A stretch of DNA of 64,000 bases from Betaproteobacteria bacterium (GTDB lineage: Bacteria > Pseudomonadota > Gammaproteobacteria > Burkholderiales > SG8-39): positions 62,001-126,000 of the forward strand of contig JACPYS010000001.1 in assembly GCA_016195915.1 (NCBI GenBank), given 5' to 3'. The notes below the pieces were generated by a model that worked only from the letters and a program-made list of their open reading frames with translations, did no database searches and was not told the origin of the DNA. Positions 17,428-27,916 of this stretch are shown piece by piece; the first letter of the stretch is position 1, and every line of letters starts with the position of its first letter. The translations under genes and the position numbers were made by a program.

Positions 17428-17826
17428 TCACAACGCGGCAATCGCCTGGATTTCGATCAGCAGGCCCGGATCGGCGAGGTGGCCGACTTCCACGATGGTG
17501 CTCGTCGGCAGCTTGCCGATGAAGAATTCCGTGCGCGCGGCGACGATGTTCTTGAACTCGCGCATGTCCGTCGTATAGACAACGACGGACACGATGTCTT
17601 CGAGCGCGCCGCCCGCCGCCTCGAGCACGGTGCGCATGTTGCGGATGCACTGGCGGGTCTGCTCCGCCATGTCCCCGGCGCCGACCAGCCGGCCCTCGGC
17701 ATCGCGTGAAAGCTGGCCTGAAAGGAAGATCAGCGCATTCGGTTTGTCGACGCGGACATAGTGGTTGTAGACGTTCTTGCGAACGTTCTTGAGGTTTGGC
17801 GGATTGCCGCGGGTGATCTTGCTCAT
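17428..17826 (-). CDS. Rid-family (YjgF/YER057c) protein lacking the catalytic Arg
   Basis: A 132-residue Rid-fold protein of normal length, with IFLSGQLSRDAEGRLVG, QTRQCIRNMRTVLEAAGG and IEIQAIAAL. RidA enamine/imine deaminases carry an essential Arg in the PARS segment; here the same place reads LPTSTIVEV, so the Arg is Thr. It is therefore more likely one of the other Rid subgroups, often found in catabolic operons. It lies 10 nt after the FAH-family gene and 10 nt before the Bug gene start, which suggests one transcript. Confidence 0.87.
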   Translation of the reverse strand: MSKITRGNPPNLKNVRKNVYNHYVRVDKPNALIFLSGQLSRDAEGRLVGAGDMAEQTRQCIRNMRTVLEAAGGALEDIVSVVVYTTDMREFKNIVAARTEFFIGKLPTSTIVEVGHLADPGLLIEIQAIAAL

Positions 17827-17836
17827 GCGGGTTCGA

Positions 17837-18769
17837 CTAGGGCTGGCGCGGGGCGACGATGCGGGTGCGCAGCGTCATGCGGGGGTCTTCGAAGCCGCAT
17901 TCGACGACGTCGCCGGGTTTGAGGAACAGTTCGTCTGCATTCGGCTTGCCGACCGCCACTCCTCCCGGCGCACCGGTGGAGAACATGTCGCCGGGTTCGA
18001 GCGGAACCAGCCGCGAGAAATGCTCGATGATGTCCGGCAGCTTCCAGATCTGGTCGCTCGTATTGACCCGCATGCGCAACTCGCCGTTGACGTGGCAGGT
18101 CACCCAGATGTCGTAAGGATCGCGAACTTCGTCCATGGTGATGATCCACGGGCCGAGCGGCCCGAAACCCGGCGCGTTCTTGGCGGTCCAGAAACGCGAG
18201 CCCGAGGCCACTTCGCGTTTTTGCGTATCGCGGCAGGTGAGGTCGTTGAGGATCGTGATGCCGACGACGTGGTCGAACGACCGGGCCTTCTTAACGCGGT
18301 GCGCCGGCTTGCCGATGACGAACACCAGTTCCGGTTCGTAATCGAAATGAACGACGCCCGCCGGACGTTCCACATCGGCGTCATGGCCCGCGAGGCAGGA
18401 ATTCAGCTTCACGAAACCTGTGGGTTCCCCGGGGATCTCCTTGATAAGGTCGGTCCGCTTGAGTTCTTCCAGATGCGTGCGGTAGTTCTTGCCGACGCAC
18501 AGGAATTTGTCTGCGTCGGGCACGGGCGGGAGGAACTCGAGCGTGTCGAGCGCGTGGAGGGCCTGATCCAACGGGCGGGCGAGCATGCCGCGCGCCCAAT
18601 CGAGGCCGCGTTCCCCGAGGGCGAGCAGGCTCTTCATCGAGCGTGCCGGCGTGGCGTCGTCACCCGAGTGGTGGGCGCTTTGCGCGAGATCGAGCATCTT
18701 GCCGCCGGAGAGGGCGCCGACGCGCAGGCGCGTGCGGTCGGATTTCATGACGAAGGTGGCGAGTTTCAT
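17837..18769 (-). CDS. Fumarylacetoacetate hydrolase (FAH) family protein
   Basis: A 310-residue FAH-superfamily enzyme. The start of the catalytic domain reads FLCVGKNYRTHLEEL. The metal-binding acidic residues lie in FDYEPELVFVIG (Glu-x-Glu), and ILNDLTCRDTQKRE follows with an Asp. GDMFSTGAPGGVAVGKP is the conserved C-terminal loop. Members hydrolyse or decarboxylate 2,4-dioxo acids or open-ring catechol products. With the adjacent Rid and Bug genes this looks like a small catabolic operon for a carboxylic acid or aromatic-derived compound; the exact substrate is unknown. No clear ribosome site precedes its ATG. Confidence 0.88.
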   Translation of the reverse strand: MKLATFVMKSDRTRLRVGALSGGKMLDLAQSAHHSGDDATPARSMKSLLALGERGLDWARGMLARPLDQALHALDTLEFLPPVPDADKFLCVGKNYRTHLEELKRTDLIKEIPGEPTGFVKLNSCLAGHDADVERPAGVVHFDYEPELVFVIGKPAHRVKKARSFDHVVGITILNDLTCRDTQKREVASGSRFWTAKNAPGFGPLGPWIITMDEVRDPYDIWVTCHVNGELRMRVNTSDQIWKLPDIIEHFSRLVPLEPGDMFSTGAPGGVAVGKPNADELFLKPGDVVECGFEDPRMTLRTRIVAPRQP

Positions 18770-18948
18770 GGCCGTTCGAGATGGAAAAGCCTGTGAAGTC
18801 TACCGCGGTTTACACCGGGGTCCGAGACTTTGGCCAAGCGGCGAGTATCCCAGTACGTACTCTTATTGAGCCGCGGTCTCGATTGCACCGCGTCGTGCCA
18901 CGCGCACGCCGTCATTGCGCAGGATTCCCTGGACGCTGTTCAGGTTCA

Positions 18949-19091
18949 GTGAAATTCTTGATCGATCGCTGTGCGGGACGGACTCTCGCGGAGTGGCTGC
19001 GCGATCAGAGGCATGACGTAGTCGAATCGCGCGAGCGTGTCCTGATCCCGGGGATCGCATCCCGCTTGAACGGATCTCCCGGCTCGCCTAG
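18949..19091 (+). pseudogene. Decayed DUF5615 (PIN-like) toxin fragment
   Basis: From a GTG start the frame reads KFLIDRCAGRTLAEWL, then RDQRHDVVESRER, the N-terminus of DUF5615/Mut7-C-like proteins (usually MKFLID-x-x-x-x-x-LA-x-WLR-x-x-GHD). Similarity then jumps to another frame: adding one base after the Arg codon restores GPDPGDRIPLERISRLA and a TAG stop. So there is a single-base deletion plus a truncated 3' half; the catalytic Asp-rich C-terminus is gone. No DUF433-type antitoxin is recognisable upstream. This is the only thing I can identify in the 318-nt gap between the FAH operon and the next gene. Confidence 0.6.
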
Positions 19092-19414
19092 AAGTTCTGC
19101 TCGGGGCTCGCGTTATCGCTCGACGTGATGAGCGCGCCGGATCCCTCCACGCCTTCCGCAACGCATATCGGGGCCCCCGACACCACATTGGTAATCGTGC
19201 AGTTATCACCGGTCACGTTGGAAAGCACATGGTCGGAGATGGTCTTGCCGGACCGGACGTAGATGACGCCGCCGGCCACCAGGGAAGCCTGGTCCAGTTG
19301 ACTCGCGACCTGAACGGCCGGGGATCCCAGGCCCAACATGGTCACGATGGGGGCGCAGGCGGCCAGGTGAAGGACAACGGGCACCAGGAAAATCACGCGG
19401 CGGACTTTGAGCAT
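19088..19414 (-). CDS. Small lipoprotein of unknown function
   Basis: A 108-residue precursor with a lipoprotein signal peptide (VIFLVPVVLHLAAC, lipobox LAAC). The mature part contains SGKTISDHVLSNVTGDNC followed by a second Cys (APICVAEG), a pattern I associate with small proteobacterial lipoproteins of unknown role. The start was placed at the Met that gives a standard-length signal sequence; upstream in-frame codons do not fit. Divergent from the exported protein gene to the right. Its stop codon overlaps the TAG that ends the decayed toxin frame on the other strand. Confidence 0.65.
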   Translation of the reverse strand: MLKVRRVIFLVPVVLHLAACAPIVTMLGLGSPAVQVASQLDQASLVAGGVIYVRSGKTISDHVLSNVTGDNCTITNVVSGAPICVAEGVEGSGALITSSDNASPEQNF

Positions 19415-19588
19415 GGCAACACCAAGCCTTCCGACGTAAAACTGCGGCCACCATATCACAATTGGCGCAACGGAGCGCGGCGCTCAGATTTCCGACGGAC
19501 CGCGTTCGTTACCAAATGATACAAATTGCATCGGATTTCCACAGCTTCGCGGATTAAAGTGACCATGTAGATTCAAGGGGAAACTTCA

Positions 19589-20239
19589 ATGAACAGGACT
19601 ATTTCACGCGCGCCGCGGATCTTTGCAGCAGGCATTGCAGCCGCTGTGTGCGCCGCCGCCCCGCTGCTGGTGTCGTCTGCTTACGCACAGGCTCGCCATG
19701 AAATGCGCGAACACGAGCGGTTCCGCACACCGCACTGGGTGTACGACGACCGGTACCATCACAACCACTACTACCCGTCCGTCGGTTATTCGGTGCAGGT
19801 TCTCCCGGCCGGACATCTGGTGATCGGGTTCCGCGGCGGCAGATATTTCTTTCATGGCGGGGTATGGTTCCAGCAGGGAGGACCCGGCTACCTGGTCGCC
19901 AGGCCTCCCGTGGGCATCGTTGTCCCGGTGTTGCCGCCGGCGTATACGACGGTGTGGGTTGCGGGCATCCCGTACTACTACGCCAATGATATTTATTACG
20001 CGTCGGCGCAGGGAGGCTATGCCGTCGCAGCGCCGCCCATGGAGGCGGCCCAGGCTCCGATGCAGGCTCCGCCCCCACCGGCGCCGGCTCCTCAAGCGGG
20101 CCCGACACCCGTCGCGCCGGTCCAATCCGCGCCGGGAAACTGGTATTACTGCGAATCTGCGAAGGGCTATTACCCCTACGTCACGGAATGCAAGGAGGGA
20201 TGGCGTACGGTACCGGCGGCTCCGCCGCAGATGCGCTGA
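19589..20239 (+). CDS. Exported DUF6515-like protein with YC...C..GW tail
   Basis: A 216-residue protein. Its signal peptide (FAAGIAAAVCAAAPLLVSSA) leads to a His/Tyr-rich segment, then the DUF6515-type core: GYSVQVLPAGHLVIGFRGGR, VARPPVGIVVPVLPPAYTTV, IPYYYANDIYYA. A Pro/Ala linker follows, then the C-terminal motif NWYYCESAKGYYPYVTEC and GW, which is also found at the end of the exported protein at 3.9 kb. It is probably periplasmic or outer-membrane associated. An AAGGGGAAA ribosome site precedes the ATG. It is convergent with the RND operon. Confidence 0.75.
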   Translation: MNRTISRAPRIFAAGIAAAVCAAAPLLVSSAYAQARHEMREHERFRTPHWVYDDRYHHNHYYPSVGYSVQVLPAGHLVIGFRGGRYFFHGGVWFQQGGPGYLVARPPVGIVVPVLPPAYTTVWVAGIPYYYANDIYYASAQGGYAVAAPPMEAAQAPMQAPPPPAPAPQAGPTPVAPVQSAPGNWYYCESAKGYYPYVTECKEGWRTVPAAPPQMR

Positions 20240-20258
20240 GCCAGACCGGATCCAGCGC

Positions 20259-21707
20259 CTACTTCGCCGCCGCCCGGCCGGTCAGTTTTTCGGCCGCTGG
20301 CAGGTCGGCCGCGTCCCACCCGCCGCCCAAGGCCTTCACCAGCTGCACGCTCGCCGTCACGCGCCGCGCGAGGACATCCGCCGCGCCTCGCTGGTTGGCG
20401 AGCACCGTCGCCTGGGCAGTCACGACCTGCAGATAGGTGACGATCCCCGCTTTGTACTGGTTGATCGAATATTCCAGAGACTGCTGGGCCGCCGTCACCG
20501 CTTCCGCCTGCAACTGCGCTTCCTGTTCCAGGATGCGCAAGGTCGCGAGATTGTCTTCCACTTCCCTGAATGCCGTAAGCACGGTCTGCCTGTAGTTGGC
20601 GACACTTGCGTCGTAGGCGGCGATCGCCTGGTCACTTGCGGCGCGCCTGCGCCCGGCGTCGAACACCGTTTCCGCCAGCGCGGGTCCGACCGACCAGAAG
20701 CGGCTGGGCAGCGTAAACCACTGGGCTGCCGTGGCGCTCTGTACACCGTAGGTGGCGCTGAGCGTCGCCGACGGAAAAAACGCCGACTGCGCGATCCCGA
20801 TCTGCGCGTTCGCCGCCGCTACCCTGCGCTCGGCCGCCGCGATGTCCGGCCGGCGCTCGAGCAGTTCCGCCGGAAGGCCGACGGGCACGGGCGGCGGCGC
20901 GGTCGCGAGCGGCGCGGGCTCGATGGCAGATCCGGAAGGCGGCCTACCCAGCAGGACGGCGATCGCATGCTCGAGCAGCGCGCGCTGCACACCGAGTTCA
21001 ACCGCCTGTGCCTGGGTGGATTTGAGCTGCGTCTCGGCCTGGGCGACATCCGATTTCGGGACGACGCCGGCGGCGTAACGATTGCTGGTCAGTTCCAGCG
21101 ACTTCACGTAGGCGGCGACCGCCGTCTCGAGGAGCTGCTTCTGCGCATCGACTCCGCGCAACTGGAAGTAGTCCTGCGCGAGTTGCGCTTGTATGCTCAG
21201 GCGCGCGTTTTCCAGATCGGCGGCACTCGCCTGGGCTGTGGCTTCGCCCGACTCGACCGAGCGCCTGACCTTTCCCCACAGGTCTGCCTCCCAGGACGCG
21301 CTGAGGGGCAGCGAGCGGATGGTTCTCTTGTTGGTCGCCACGCCGGTGATCGGGCCGGTCGTCGCGGACGGCCGCGAGCGGGTCTCGGAGACGGTCGCAG
21401 TGACGGTGGGAAACCACGCCGCGCGTGCGCTCTCGGAGAGCGCCACCGCCTGGCGGAACTGGGCATCTGCAGCCAGCAGCGTCTGGTTCGAGATGCTGAC
21501 CCGCGCCATCAGCGCGTCGAGTCGCGGATCGCCGAACGCCGCCCACCAATTGCCGCGGCGCGCATCGTCCCGTGGCTGCGCCGGCTTCCAATCGAATCCT
21601 TCCTTGTACGCGCCAGGTGTCTCGACGCTCGGCCGGAGGTAATCCGGACCCGCGGTGCATCCGGCCAGCAACGCGGCCATCATCGCGATCGGGACGCGCA
21701 TGCTCAT
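20259..21707 (-). CDS. RND efflux outer-membrane lipoprotein, NodT/OprM type
   Basis: A 482-residue TolC-like outer-membrane factor. The N-terminus ([18 protein letters not shown]) has a lipobox with Cys at about 17 and the GPDY start typical of OprM/NodT lipoproteins. Two OEP repeats follow, for example [19 protein letters not shown] and [20 protein letters not shown]. It forms the trimeric channel of the tripartite pump. Its ATG overlaps the stop of the upstream permease (ATGA), so it is translationally coupled. Last gene of the four-gene efflux operon. Confidence 0.93.
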   Translation of the reverse strand: MSMRVPIAMMAALLAGCTAGPDYLRPSVETPGAYKEGFDWKPAQPRDDARRGNWWAAFGDPRLDALMARVSISNQTLLAADAQFRQAVALSESARAAWFPTVTATVSETRSRPSATTGPITGVATNKRTIRSLPLSASWEADLWGKVRRSVESGEATAQASAADLENARLSIQAQLAQDYFQLRGVDAQKQLLETAVAAYVKSLELTSNRYAAGVVPKSDVAQAETQLKSTQAQAVELGVQRALLEHAIAVLLGRPPSGSAIEPAPLATAPPPVPVGLPAELLERRPDIAAAERRVAAANAQIGIAQSAFFPSATLSATYGVQSATAAQWFTLPSRFWSVGPALAETVFDAGRRRAASDQAIAAYDASVANYRQTVLTAFREVEDNLATLRILEQEAQLQAEAVTAAQQSLEYSINQYKAGIVTYLQVVTAQATVLANQRGAADVLARRVTASVQLVKALGGGWDAADLPAAEKLTGRAAAK

Positions 21708-24700
21708 TCCGCCGCCGGGGCGGTGCCGCGCCCGCGTGTTTCACCGCTGCGCTTGCCCAGTCCCGCATGGCTCAGGCGATCGAGGTACAGATAGACCACT
21801 TGCGTGGTGTAGAGGGTGAGCAGTTGGCTCAAAATCAGACCGCCGACGATCGCGATGCCGAGCGGCGTGCGCAGCTCAGCGCCGTCGCCCGATCGAAGCG
21901 CGAGCGGCAGCGCGCCGAGCAGCGCCGCCATGGTGGTCATCAGGATCGGCCGGAAGCGCAGCAGGCACGCCTGCATGATGGCCTCGCTCGGCGCAAGGCC
22001 GTGCCGGCGCTCGGCATCGAGCGCGAAGTCGACCATCATGATGGCGTTCTTCTTCACGATGCCGATGAGCAGAAACACCGCGATCAGCGCGATCACGCTG
22101 AATTCCGCGTTGAACATCATCAACGCGAGCAGCGCGCCGATGCCCGCCGAGGGCAGCGTCGAGAGGATCGTGAGCGGGTGCACATAGCTCTCGTAGAGAA
22201 CGCCGAGCACGATGTACATCGTGATGATCGCCGCAAGGATCAGCCAGGGCTGGTTGGCGAGCGTCCGCTGGAAGCTGCGCGCGGTGCCCTGAAAGCTGCC
22301 GGTGATTGTGGCGGGCATGCCGATCTGCGCCATCGTGTCGTTGATCGCGGCAGTGGCTTCGGACAGCGACCGGCCTTCGGGCAGGCTGAACGAGATCGTC
22401 GCCGCCGCGAACTGGCCCTGGTGGTTCACCGACAGCGGTGCGTTGGTGTATTCGTAGCGCGCGAACGCCGACAGCGGTACCGGGTCGCGGCCGGGAGGGC
22501 GCACCCGGACTTCCTTGAGGGATTCCGGCCCGCTGGCGTAGCGCGGGGCGACTTCCATCACCACGCGATACTGGTTGCGCTCGCGGTAGATGGTCGAGAC
22601 GATCGCCTGGCTGAAGGCGTTGCCGAGCGTGGCGTCGATCAGCTCGGTGCTCACGCCCATGCGGGCCGCGGTTGGCCGGTCGATGACCAGCATCATCTGC
22701 AGGCCGCGGTTTTCCTGGTCGCTGTCGACGTCCTCCAGGATCGGAACGCCCTGCAGAGCCAGCTGCAGCTGCGGCGTCCACAGGCGCAGCACGTCGAGGT
22801 CCTCGCCCTGCAGCGTGTACTGGTAGGCGCCACTCGACTGGCGGCCGCCGATACGCACGTCCTGCACCGGGACCAGAAACAGGTTCGCGCCGGGAATGCG
22901 CGCCGCCTGGATGCGGATCCGTGCCACCACCTGCGTCGCGGATTCCTTGCGCTCGGACAGCGGCTTGAGCATCACGAACACCGTGCCAGCGTTGCGCGCG
23001 CCGCCACCGGTGACCGCGGTCACGTCGCTCACGGCGGGGTCATTGCGCAGGATTTCGACGAACTGCGCCATCTTCAGGCGCGTGGCGAGGAACGGCGCCG
23101 ACTGGTCGGCGCGCAGCGAGCCGAAGATCCGGCCGGTGTCCTGCTGCGGGAAAAACCCCTTCGGAATCTGGATGTACAGGTAGACGTTCAGGCCGATCGC
23201 GCCGATCAGCACGGCAAGGGTCAGCGGCGCGTGACCGAGCGCCCAGCGGAGGCTTTTCTCGTAGCCGCGCACCACCGCGCCGAACGCGCTCTCGCCCAGC
23301 CGCGCGATGCGCCCCGGCGGCTGCTTCGCACGCAACAGCTTTGCGCACATCATCGGGGTGAGCGTGAGCGACACCACCAGCGAAACCAGGATCGCGACCG
23401 AGAGCGTCACCGCGAACTCGCGGAACATGCGTCCTACGATGTCGCCCATCAGCAGGATCGGAATGAACACGGCGATCAGGGACAGGCTCATCGAGAGCAC
23501 CGTGAACCCGACCTCGCGTGCGCCGAGGAGCGCCGCCGCCGCGGGAGCCATGCCGTTTTCAATGTGGCGAGAGGAGTTCTCCAGCACCACGATCGCGTCG
23601 TCGACGACGAACCCCGCGGCGACGATGAGCGCCATCAGCGAAAGGTTGTTGATGCTGTAGCCGGCGAAATACATGAAGGCGAAGCTCGCGATCAGCGACA
23701 CCTGCACCGCCGCTGCCGGGATCATGGTGGCGCGCAGGTTGCGCAGGAACAGAAACACCACCAGCACCACCAGGCAGACCGCGATGATGAGCGTGCGCTG
23801 CACCTCGGTGATCGCCGCACGGATGGTCGAAGTGCGCTCGAGGCTGACTTCGAGATCCATGTTCGATGGCATTGCGGCGCGCAGCCACGGCAGCAGGTCC
23901 TGCACGCGCTGCACCGTTTCGATGATGTTGGCGTTCGGTTCGCGGTACAGGACCAGCAGCACCGCCGGCTTGCCGTTGGCGAGCGCGGCATTGCGCTCGT
24001 CCTGCACCGAATCGACCACGCTCGCCACGTCGGCGAGCCGCACCGGCGAGCCGTTGCGGTAGGCCACGACGAGCGGCAGGTACTCGGCGGCCGTCTGCGC
24101 CTGGTCGTTGGCGTAGATCCACCACGAGCGCTCGCCATCCTCGAGCAGCCCCTTCGGGCGGTTGGCGTTGGTGGCGGAGAGAGCGGCGCGCACCTGGTCG
24201 AGTCCGATGCCGTGCGCGTTGAGTGCGGTCGGGTTGAGCTCGACACGCACCGCGGGCAGCGAACTTCCGCCCACGAATACCTGGCCGATGCCTTTCACCT
24301 GCGAGAGTTTCTGCGCGAGGATGGTCGAAGCGGCGTCGTACAGGCGGCCCTGCGGCGCGGAGTCCGAGGTGAGGGCGAGCACCATGATCGGCGCGTCGGC
24401 CGGATTCACCTTGCGGTAAGTCGGGTTGTTTGGCATCCCCGAAGGCAGCTGGTCGCGCGCCGCGTTGATCGCGGCCTGCACCTCGATCGCCGCATCGTTG
24501 ATGTTGCGGCTCAGATCGAACTGCAGCGTCACCCGGGTGGAGCCGAGCGATGAGGACGAAGTAATCTCGCTCACGCCGGCAATGCGCCCGAGCTGGCGTT
24601 CGAGCGGCGTGGCGACGGTGGCCGCCATTGTTTCCGGGCTGGCTCCGGGAAGGCTCGCCATCACCGAGATCGTCGGGTACTCCACCTGCGGCAAGGGCGA

Positions 24701-24802
24701 CACCGGCAGCTGGGTGTAGGCGACCGCACCGGCGAGCGTGATGCCGAGCGTGAGCAGCGTGGTCGCCACCGGCCGCGCGATGAAGGGCTCGGAGAGATTC
24801 AT
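21704..24802 (-). CDS. mdtC: RND efflux permease, MdtC/MuxC type
   Basis: About 1032 residues, the normal size of an HAE-1 RND pump protomer with 12 transmembrane helices and two large periplasmic loops. It starts with [20 protein letters not shown]; the helix-4 proton-relay segment reads [13 protein letters not shown] with the paired Asp. Order and sequence match the second permease of MdtABC/MuxABC systems, which form heterotrimers with MdtB. These pumps export bile salts, novobiocin, other amphiphiles or plant phenolics in relatives. The ATG overlaps the preceding stop by one base (TGATG); a GTG one codon earlier is also possible. Confidence 0.94.
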   Translation of the reverse strand: MNLSEPFIARPVATTLLTLGITLAGAVAYTQLPVSPLPQVEYPTISVMASLPGASPETMAATVATPLERQLGRIAGVSEITSSSSLGSTRVTLQFDLSRNINDAAIEVQAAINAARDQLPSGMPNNPTYRKVNPADAPIMVLALTSDSAPQGRLYDAASTILAQKLSQVKGIGQVFVGGSSLPAVRVELNPTALNAHGIGLDQVRAALSATNANRPKGLLEDGERSWWIYANDQAQTAAEYLPLVVAYRNGSPVRLADVASVVDSVQDERNAALANGKPAVLLVLYREPNANIIETVQRVQDLLPWLRAAMPSNMDLEVSLERTSTIRAAITEVQRTLIIAVCLVVLVVFLFLRNLRATMIPAAAVQVSLIASFAFMYFAGYSINNLSLMALIVAAGFVVDDAIVVLENSSRHIENGMAPAAAALLGAREVGFTVLSMSLSLIAVFIPILLMGDIVGRMFREFAVTLSVAILVSLVVSLTLTPMMCAKLLRAKQPPGRIARLGESAFGAVVRGYEKSLRWALGHAPLTLAVLIGAIGLNVYLYIQIPKGFFPQQDTGRIFGSLRADQSAPFLATRLKMAQFVEILRNDPAVSDVTAVTGGGARNAGTVFVMLKPLSERKESATQVVARIRIQAARIPGANLFLVPVQDVRIGGRQSSGAYQYTLQGEDLDVLRLWTPQLQLALQGVPILEDVDSDQENRGLQMMLVIDRPTAARMGVSTELIDATLGNAFSQAIVSTIYRERNQYRVVMEVAPRYASGPESLKEVRVRPPGRDPVPLSAFARYEYTNAPLSVNHQGQFAAATISFSLPEGRSLSEATAAINDTMAQIGMPATITGSFQGTARSFQRTLANQPWLILAAIITMYIVLGVLYESYVHPLTILSTLPSAGIGALLALMMFNAEFSVIALIAVFLLIGIVKKNAIMMVDFALDAERRHGLAPSEAIMQACLLRFRPILMTTMAALLGALPLALRSGDGAELRTPLGIAIVGGLILSQLLTLYTTQVVYLYLDRLSHAGLGKRSGETRGRGTAPAAE

Positions 24803-27800
24803 CACGCGCGGCTCTCCGGCGTCATCGTGCCCGCCGCGGTTTCTCCCCAGCCGAAGCGGCGCGCGAGGCGGTCGAACGCGAGATAGATCACCGGTGTGGT
24901 GAACAGCGTCAGCACCTGGCTCACGATCAGCCCGCCGACCATGGTGAGTCCGAGCGGGTGGCGCAGCTCGGACCCCACGCCATCGCCGAGCATCAGCGGC
25001 AGCGCGCCGAGCAACGCCGCCATGGTGGTCATCAGGATCGGGCGGAAGCGCAGCAGGCAGGCCTGGAAGATCGCGTCGCGCGGCGCCATGCCGTGCCTGC
25101 GCTCGGCCTCCAGCGCGAAGTCGATCATCATGATGGCGTTTTTCTTCACGATGCCGATCAGCAGGATGATGCCGATCACCGCGATGATGCCGAGGTCGCT
25201 GCGCGCCGCGAGCAGCGCGGCGAGCGCGCCCACGGTCGCGGTGGGCAGCGTCGAAAGTATCGTGACCGGATGGATGTAGCTTTCATACAGCACGCCGAGC
25301 ACGATGTACATGGTCACCACCGCGGCGAGCACCAGCAGCAGCGTGCCCGAGAGCGAATCGCGGAACGAGGCGGCGGCACCCTGGAAGTTGATCAGCACCG
25401 AGGCGGGCATGCCGATTTCGTTCGACGCGGCCTCGACCACCGCCACCGCGTGACCCAGCGAAGCGTCGCGCGAAAGGTTGAACGACACGGTCGCCGCCGG
25501 AAACTGCCCGACGTGGTTGATGGCGAGCGGGGCAGTGCCCACGTTGATGCGGGCAATCGACGAAAGCGGCACCTGCGTGCCGGACGCGGTGGCGATGAAG
25601 ATCCCCTTCAGCGCCTCGGGACCGAGGCGGAACTCCGGGCCGACCTCGAGCACCACGCGGTACTGCGTCGCCTGCGTGAAGATGGTGGAGACCAGGCGCT
25701 GGCCGAACGCGTTGTAGAGGGCCACATTGATCGACGCGGGGGTGATGCCGAGCCGGCTCGCGCTGTCGCGGTCGATCTCGACGTAGGCCTGCAGGCCGCG
25801 GTCCTGCAGGTCGGAGGCGACGTCGCGCAGCTGCGGCGTTGCGCCCAGCCGCTCGACCATGCGCGGCACCCATTGCGCGAGCACCGCCGCGTCGGGCGAT
25901 TCCATGGTAAACAGATACTGCGTGCGGCTCACGCGGTCCTCGATCGTCAGATCCTGCACCGGCTGCATGTAGAGCGTGGCGCCGGGCACCTTCGCGAGTT
26001 CGACTTGCAGGCGGCGGATCACCTCGGGCGCACGAATACCGCGCTCCGCGAGCGGCTTCAGGTTGATCAGCATGCGACCGCTGTTGAGCGTCGCATTGAT
26101 GCCGTCCACGCCGATGAAAGACGAAAGGCTTTCCACCGCGGGATCGCGCAGCACCACTGCGGCGAGCGCCTGCTGGCGCTCGGCCATCGCCTGGAAGGAC
26201 ACGCTTTGCGGCGCTTCCGAAATGCCCTGGATGGCGCCCGTGTCCTGCACCGGGAAGAAGCCCTTCGGCACGACCAGATACAGCACGACCGTGAGCAACA
26301 GCGCACCGACCGCGACCAGCAGCGTCGCCGTCTGGCGCTCGAGCACCCACTCGAGCATGCGCCCGTAGCGCCTGATCACCGTGTCGAACAGGCGGCCGCT
26401 GGTGCGATAGAACCTGCCTTGCTGCTCCGGCGGCGTGTGCCGCAGCAGGCGCGCGCACATCATCGGAGTGAGCGTGAGGGAGATCACGCCGGAAATCAGG
26501 ATGGCCACCGCCAGCGTTACCGCGAACTCGCGGAACAGCCGCCCGACGATGTCGCCCATGAACAGCAGCGGGATCAGCACCGCGACCAGCGAAAACGTGA
26601 GCGACACGATGGTGAACGCGATCTGCTGGGACCCCTTGAGCGCCGCCTCGAGCGGCGTGTCGCCCTTCTCGATATAGCGCGCGATGTTCTCGATCACGAC
26701 GATGGCGTCGTCCACCACGAATCCGGTGGCGACCACAAACGCCATCAGCGTGAGGTTGTTGATCGAGAACCCGGCGAGATACATGAAGCCGAAGGTGCCC
26801 ACCAGCGACAGCGGCACGGCGACGCTCGGGATCAGCGTCGCGGCGACATTGCGCAGGAAAAGGAAAATCACCATCACCACCAGCGCAATGGCGAACCCGA
26901 GCTCGATCTGCACGTCGCGCACCGAGGCGCGGATGGTGACGGTGCGGTCGGTGAGCATCGCGACATCGACCCCGGCTGGGAGCGACGCGCGCAGCTGCGG
27001 CAACTGGCGCTTCACGCGGTCGACCACCTCGATCACGTTGGCGCCGGGCTGGCGCTGGATGTTGAGCAGGATCGCCGGTACGTCGTTCATCCAAGCGGCG
27101 AGCCGCGCGTTCTCGGCCCCGTCGGCAACGTCGGCGATATCCGAGAGGTAGACCGGCGCGCCGTTGCGGTAGGCAACGACGATCGAGCGGTACTCCGCGG
27201 CCGAGCGCAACTGGTCGTTGGCGTCGATGGTGTAGGAGCGGTTCGGCGTGTCGAGGTTGCCTTTCGCCCGTTTCACGTTCGCGGTGGTGATCGCGATGCG
27301 CAGATCTTCCAGGCTGAGCCCGTTGGCGGCGAGCGACGCGGGGTTCGCCTGCACGCGCACCGCGGGGCGCTGCCCGCCGGCGAGGGTGACCAGCCCGACG
27401 CCCGCGACCTGCGAGAGCTTTTGCGCGAGACGCGTGTCGGCGAGGTTCTGGATCACCGGCAGCGGCAGCGTCGCCGAAGTGAGGCCGAGCGTCATGATCG
27501 GCGCATCGGCGGGATTGACCTTGCTGTAGACCGGGGGCGCCGGCAGGTCCGAGGGCAGCAGGTTGGAGCCGGCATTGATCGCCGCCTGCACACCCTGTTC
27601 GGCGACGTCGAGCGGCACCTTCAGGTCGAACTGCATCGTGATCACCGACGCTCCACCTGAACTTGTCGAGGACATCTGCTTCAGTCCGGGGATCTGGCCG
27701 AACTGGCGCTCGAGCGGCGCGGTGACCGAAGAGGCCATCACGTCGGGGCTTCCACCCGGATAGAACGTAAACACCTGGATGGTCGGGTAATCGACGTCAG

Positions 27801-27912
27801 GCAATGCCGAGGTCGGCAGCTGCTTGTATGCAACCGCGCCGCAAAGCAGGATCGCGACCATCAACAGCGTCGTCGCCACCGGCCGGAGGATGAACAGGCG
27901 CGACGGGTTCAC
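24802..27912 (-). CDS. mdtB: RND efflux permease, MdtB/MuxB type
   Basis: A 1036-residue RND permease with a GTG start. It begins [20 protein letters not shown] and carries [19 protein letters not shown], including the intramembrane Asp pair needed for proton coupling. [20 protein letters not shown] is a typical RND motif D region. It is distinct from its partner downstream, as expected for a heteromeric MdtB2C-type pump. It begins 4 nt after the adaptor stop, with the ribosome site (AGGGAAG) inside the end of the adaptor gene. Confidence 0.94.
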   Translation of the reverse strand: MNPSRLFILRPVATTLLMVAILLCGAVAYKQLPTSALPDVDYPTIQVFTFYPGGSPDVMASSVTAPLERQFGQIPGLKQMSSTSSGGASVITMQFDLKVPLDVAEQGVQAAINAGSNLLPSDLPAPPVYSKVNPADAPIMTLGLTSATLPLPVIQNLADTRLAQKLSQVAGVGLVTLAGGQRPAVRVQANPASLAANGLSLEDLRIAITTANVKRAKGNLDTPNRSYTIDANDQLRSAAEYRSIVVAYRNGAPVYLSDIADVADGAENARLAAWMNDVPAILLNIQRQPGANVIEVVDRVKRQLPQLRASLPAGVDVAMLTDRTVTIRASVRDVQIELGFAIALVVMVIFLFLRNVAATLIPSVAVPLSLVGTFGFMYLAGFSINNLTLMAFVVATGFVVDDAIVVIENIARYIEKGDTPLEAALKGSQQIAFTIVSLTFSLVAVLIPLLFMGDIVGRLFREFAVTLAVAILISGVISLTLTPMMCARLLRHTPPEQQGRFYRTSGRLFDTVIRRYGRMLEWVLERQTATLLVAVGALLLTVVLYLVVPKGFFPVQDTGAIQGISEAPQSVSFQAMAERQQALAAVVLRDPAVESLSSFIGVDGINATLNSGRMLINLKPLAERGIRAPEVIRRLQVELAKVPGATLYMQPVQDLTIEDRVSRTQYLFTMESPDAAVLAQWVPRMVERLGATPQLRDVASDLQDRGLQAYVEIDRDSASRLGITPASINVALYNAFGQRLVSTIFTQATQYRVVLEVGPEFRLGPEALKGIFIATASGTQVPLSSIARINVGTAPLAINHVGQFPAATVSFNLSRDASLGHAVAVVEAASNEIGMPASVLINFQGAAASFRDSLSGTLLLVLAAVVTMYIVLGVLYESYIHPVTILSTLPTATVGALAALLAARSDLGIIAVIGIILLIGIVKKNAIMMIDFALEAERRHGMAPRDAIFQACLLRFRPILMTTMAALLGALPLMLGDGVGSELRHPLGLTMVGGLIVSQVLTLFTTPVIYLAFDRLARRFGWGETAAGTMTPESRA

Positions 27913-27916
27913 GGCG

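Noticed and set aside
21572-27660. Two very long plus-strand open frames opposite the RND permease genes
   Set aside because: They are rich in His, Arg, Asp and Gln with no motif and mirror the third-position GC of the real minus-strand genes.
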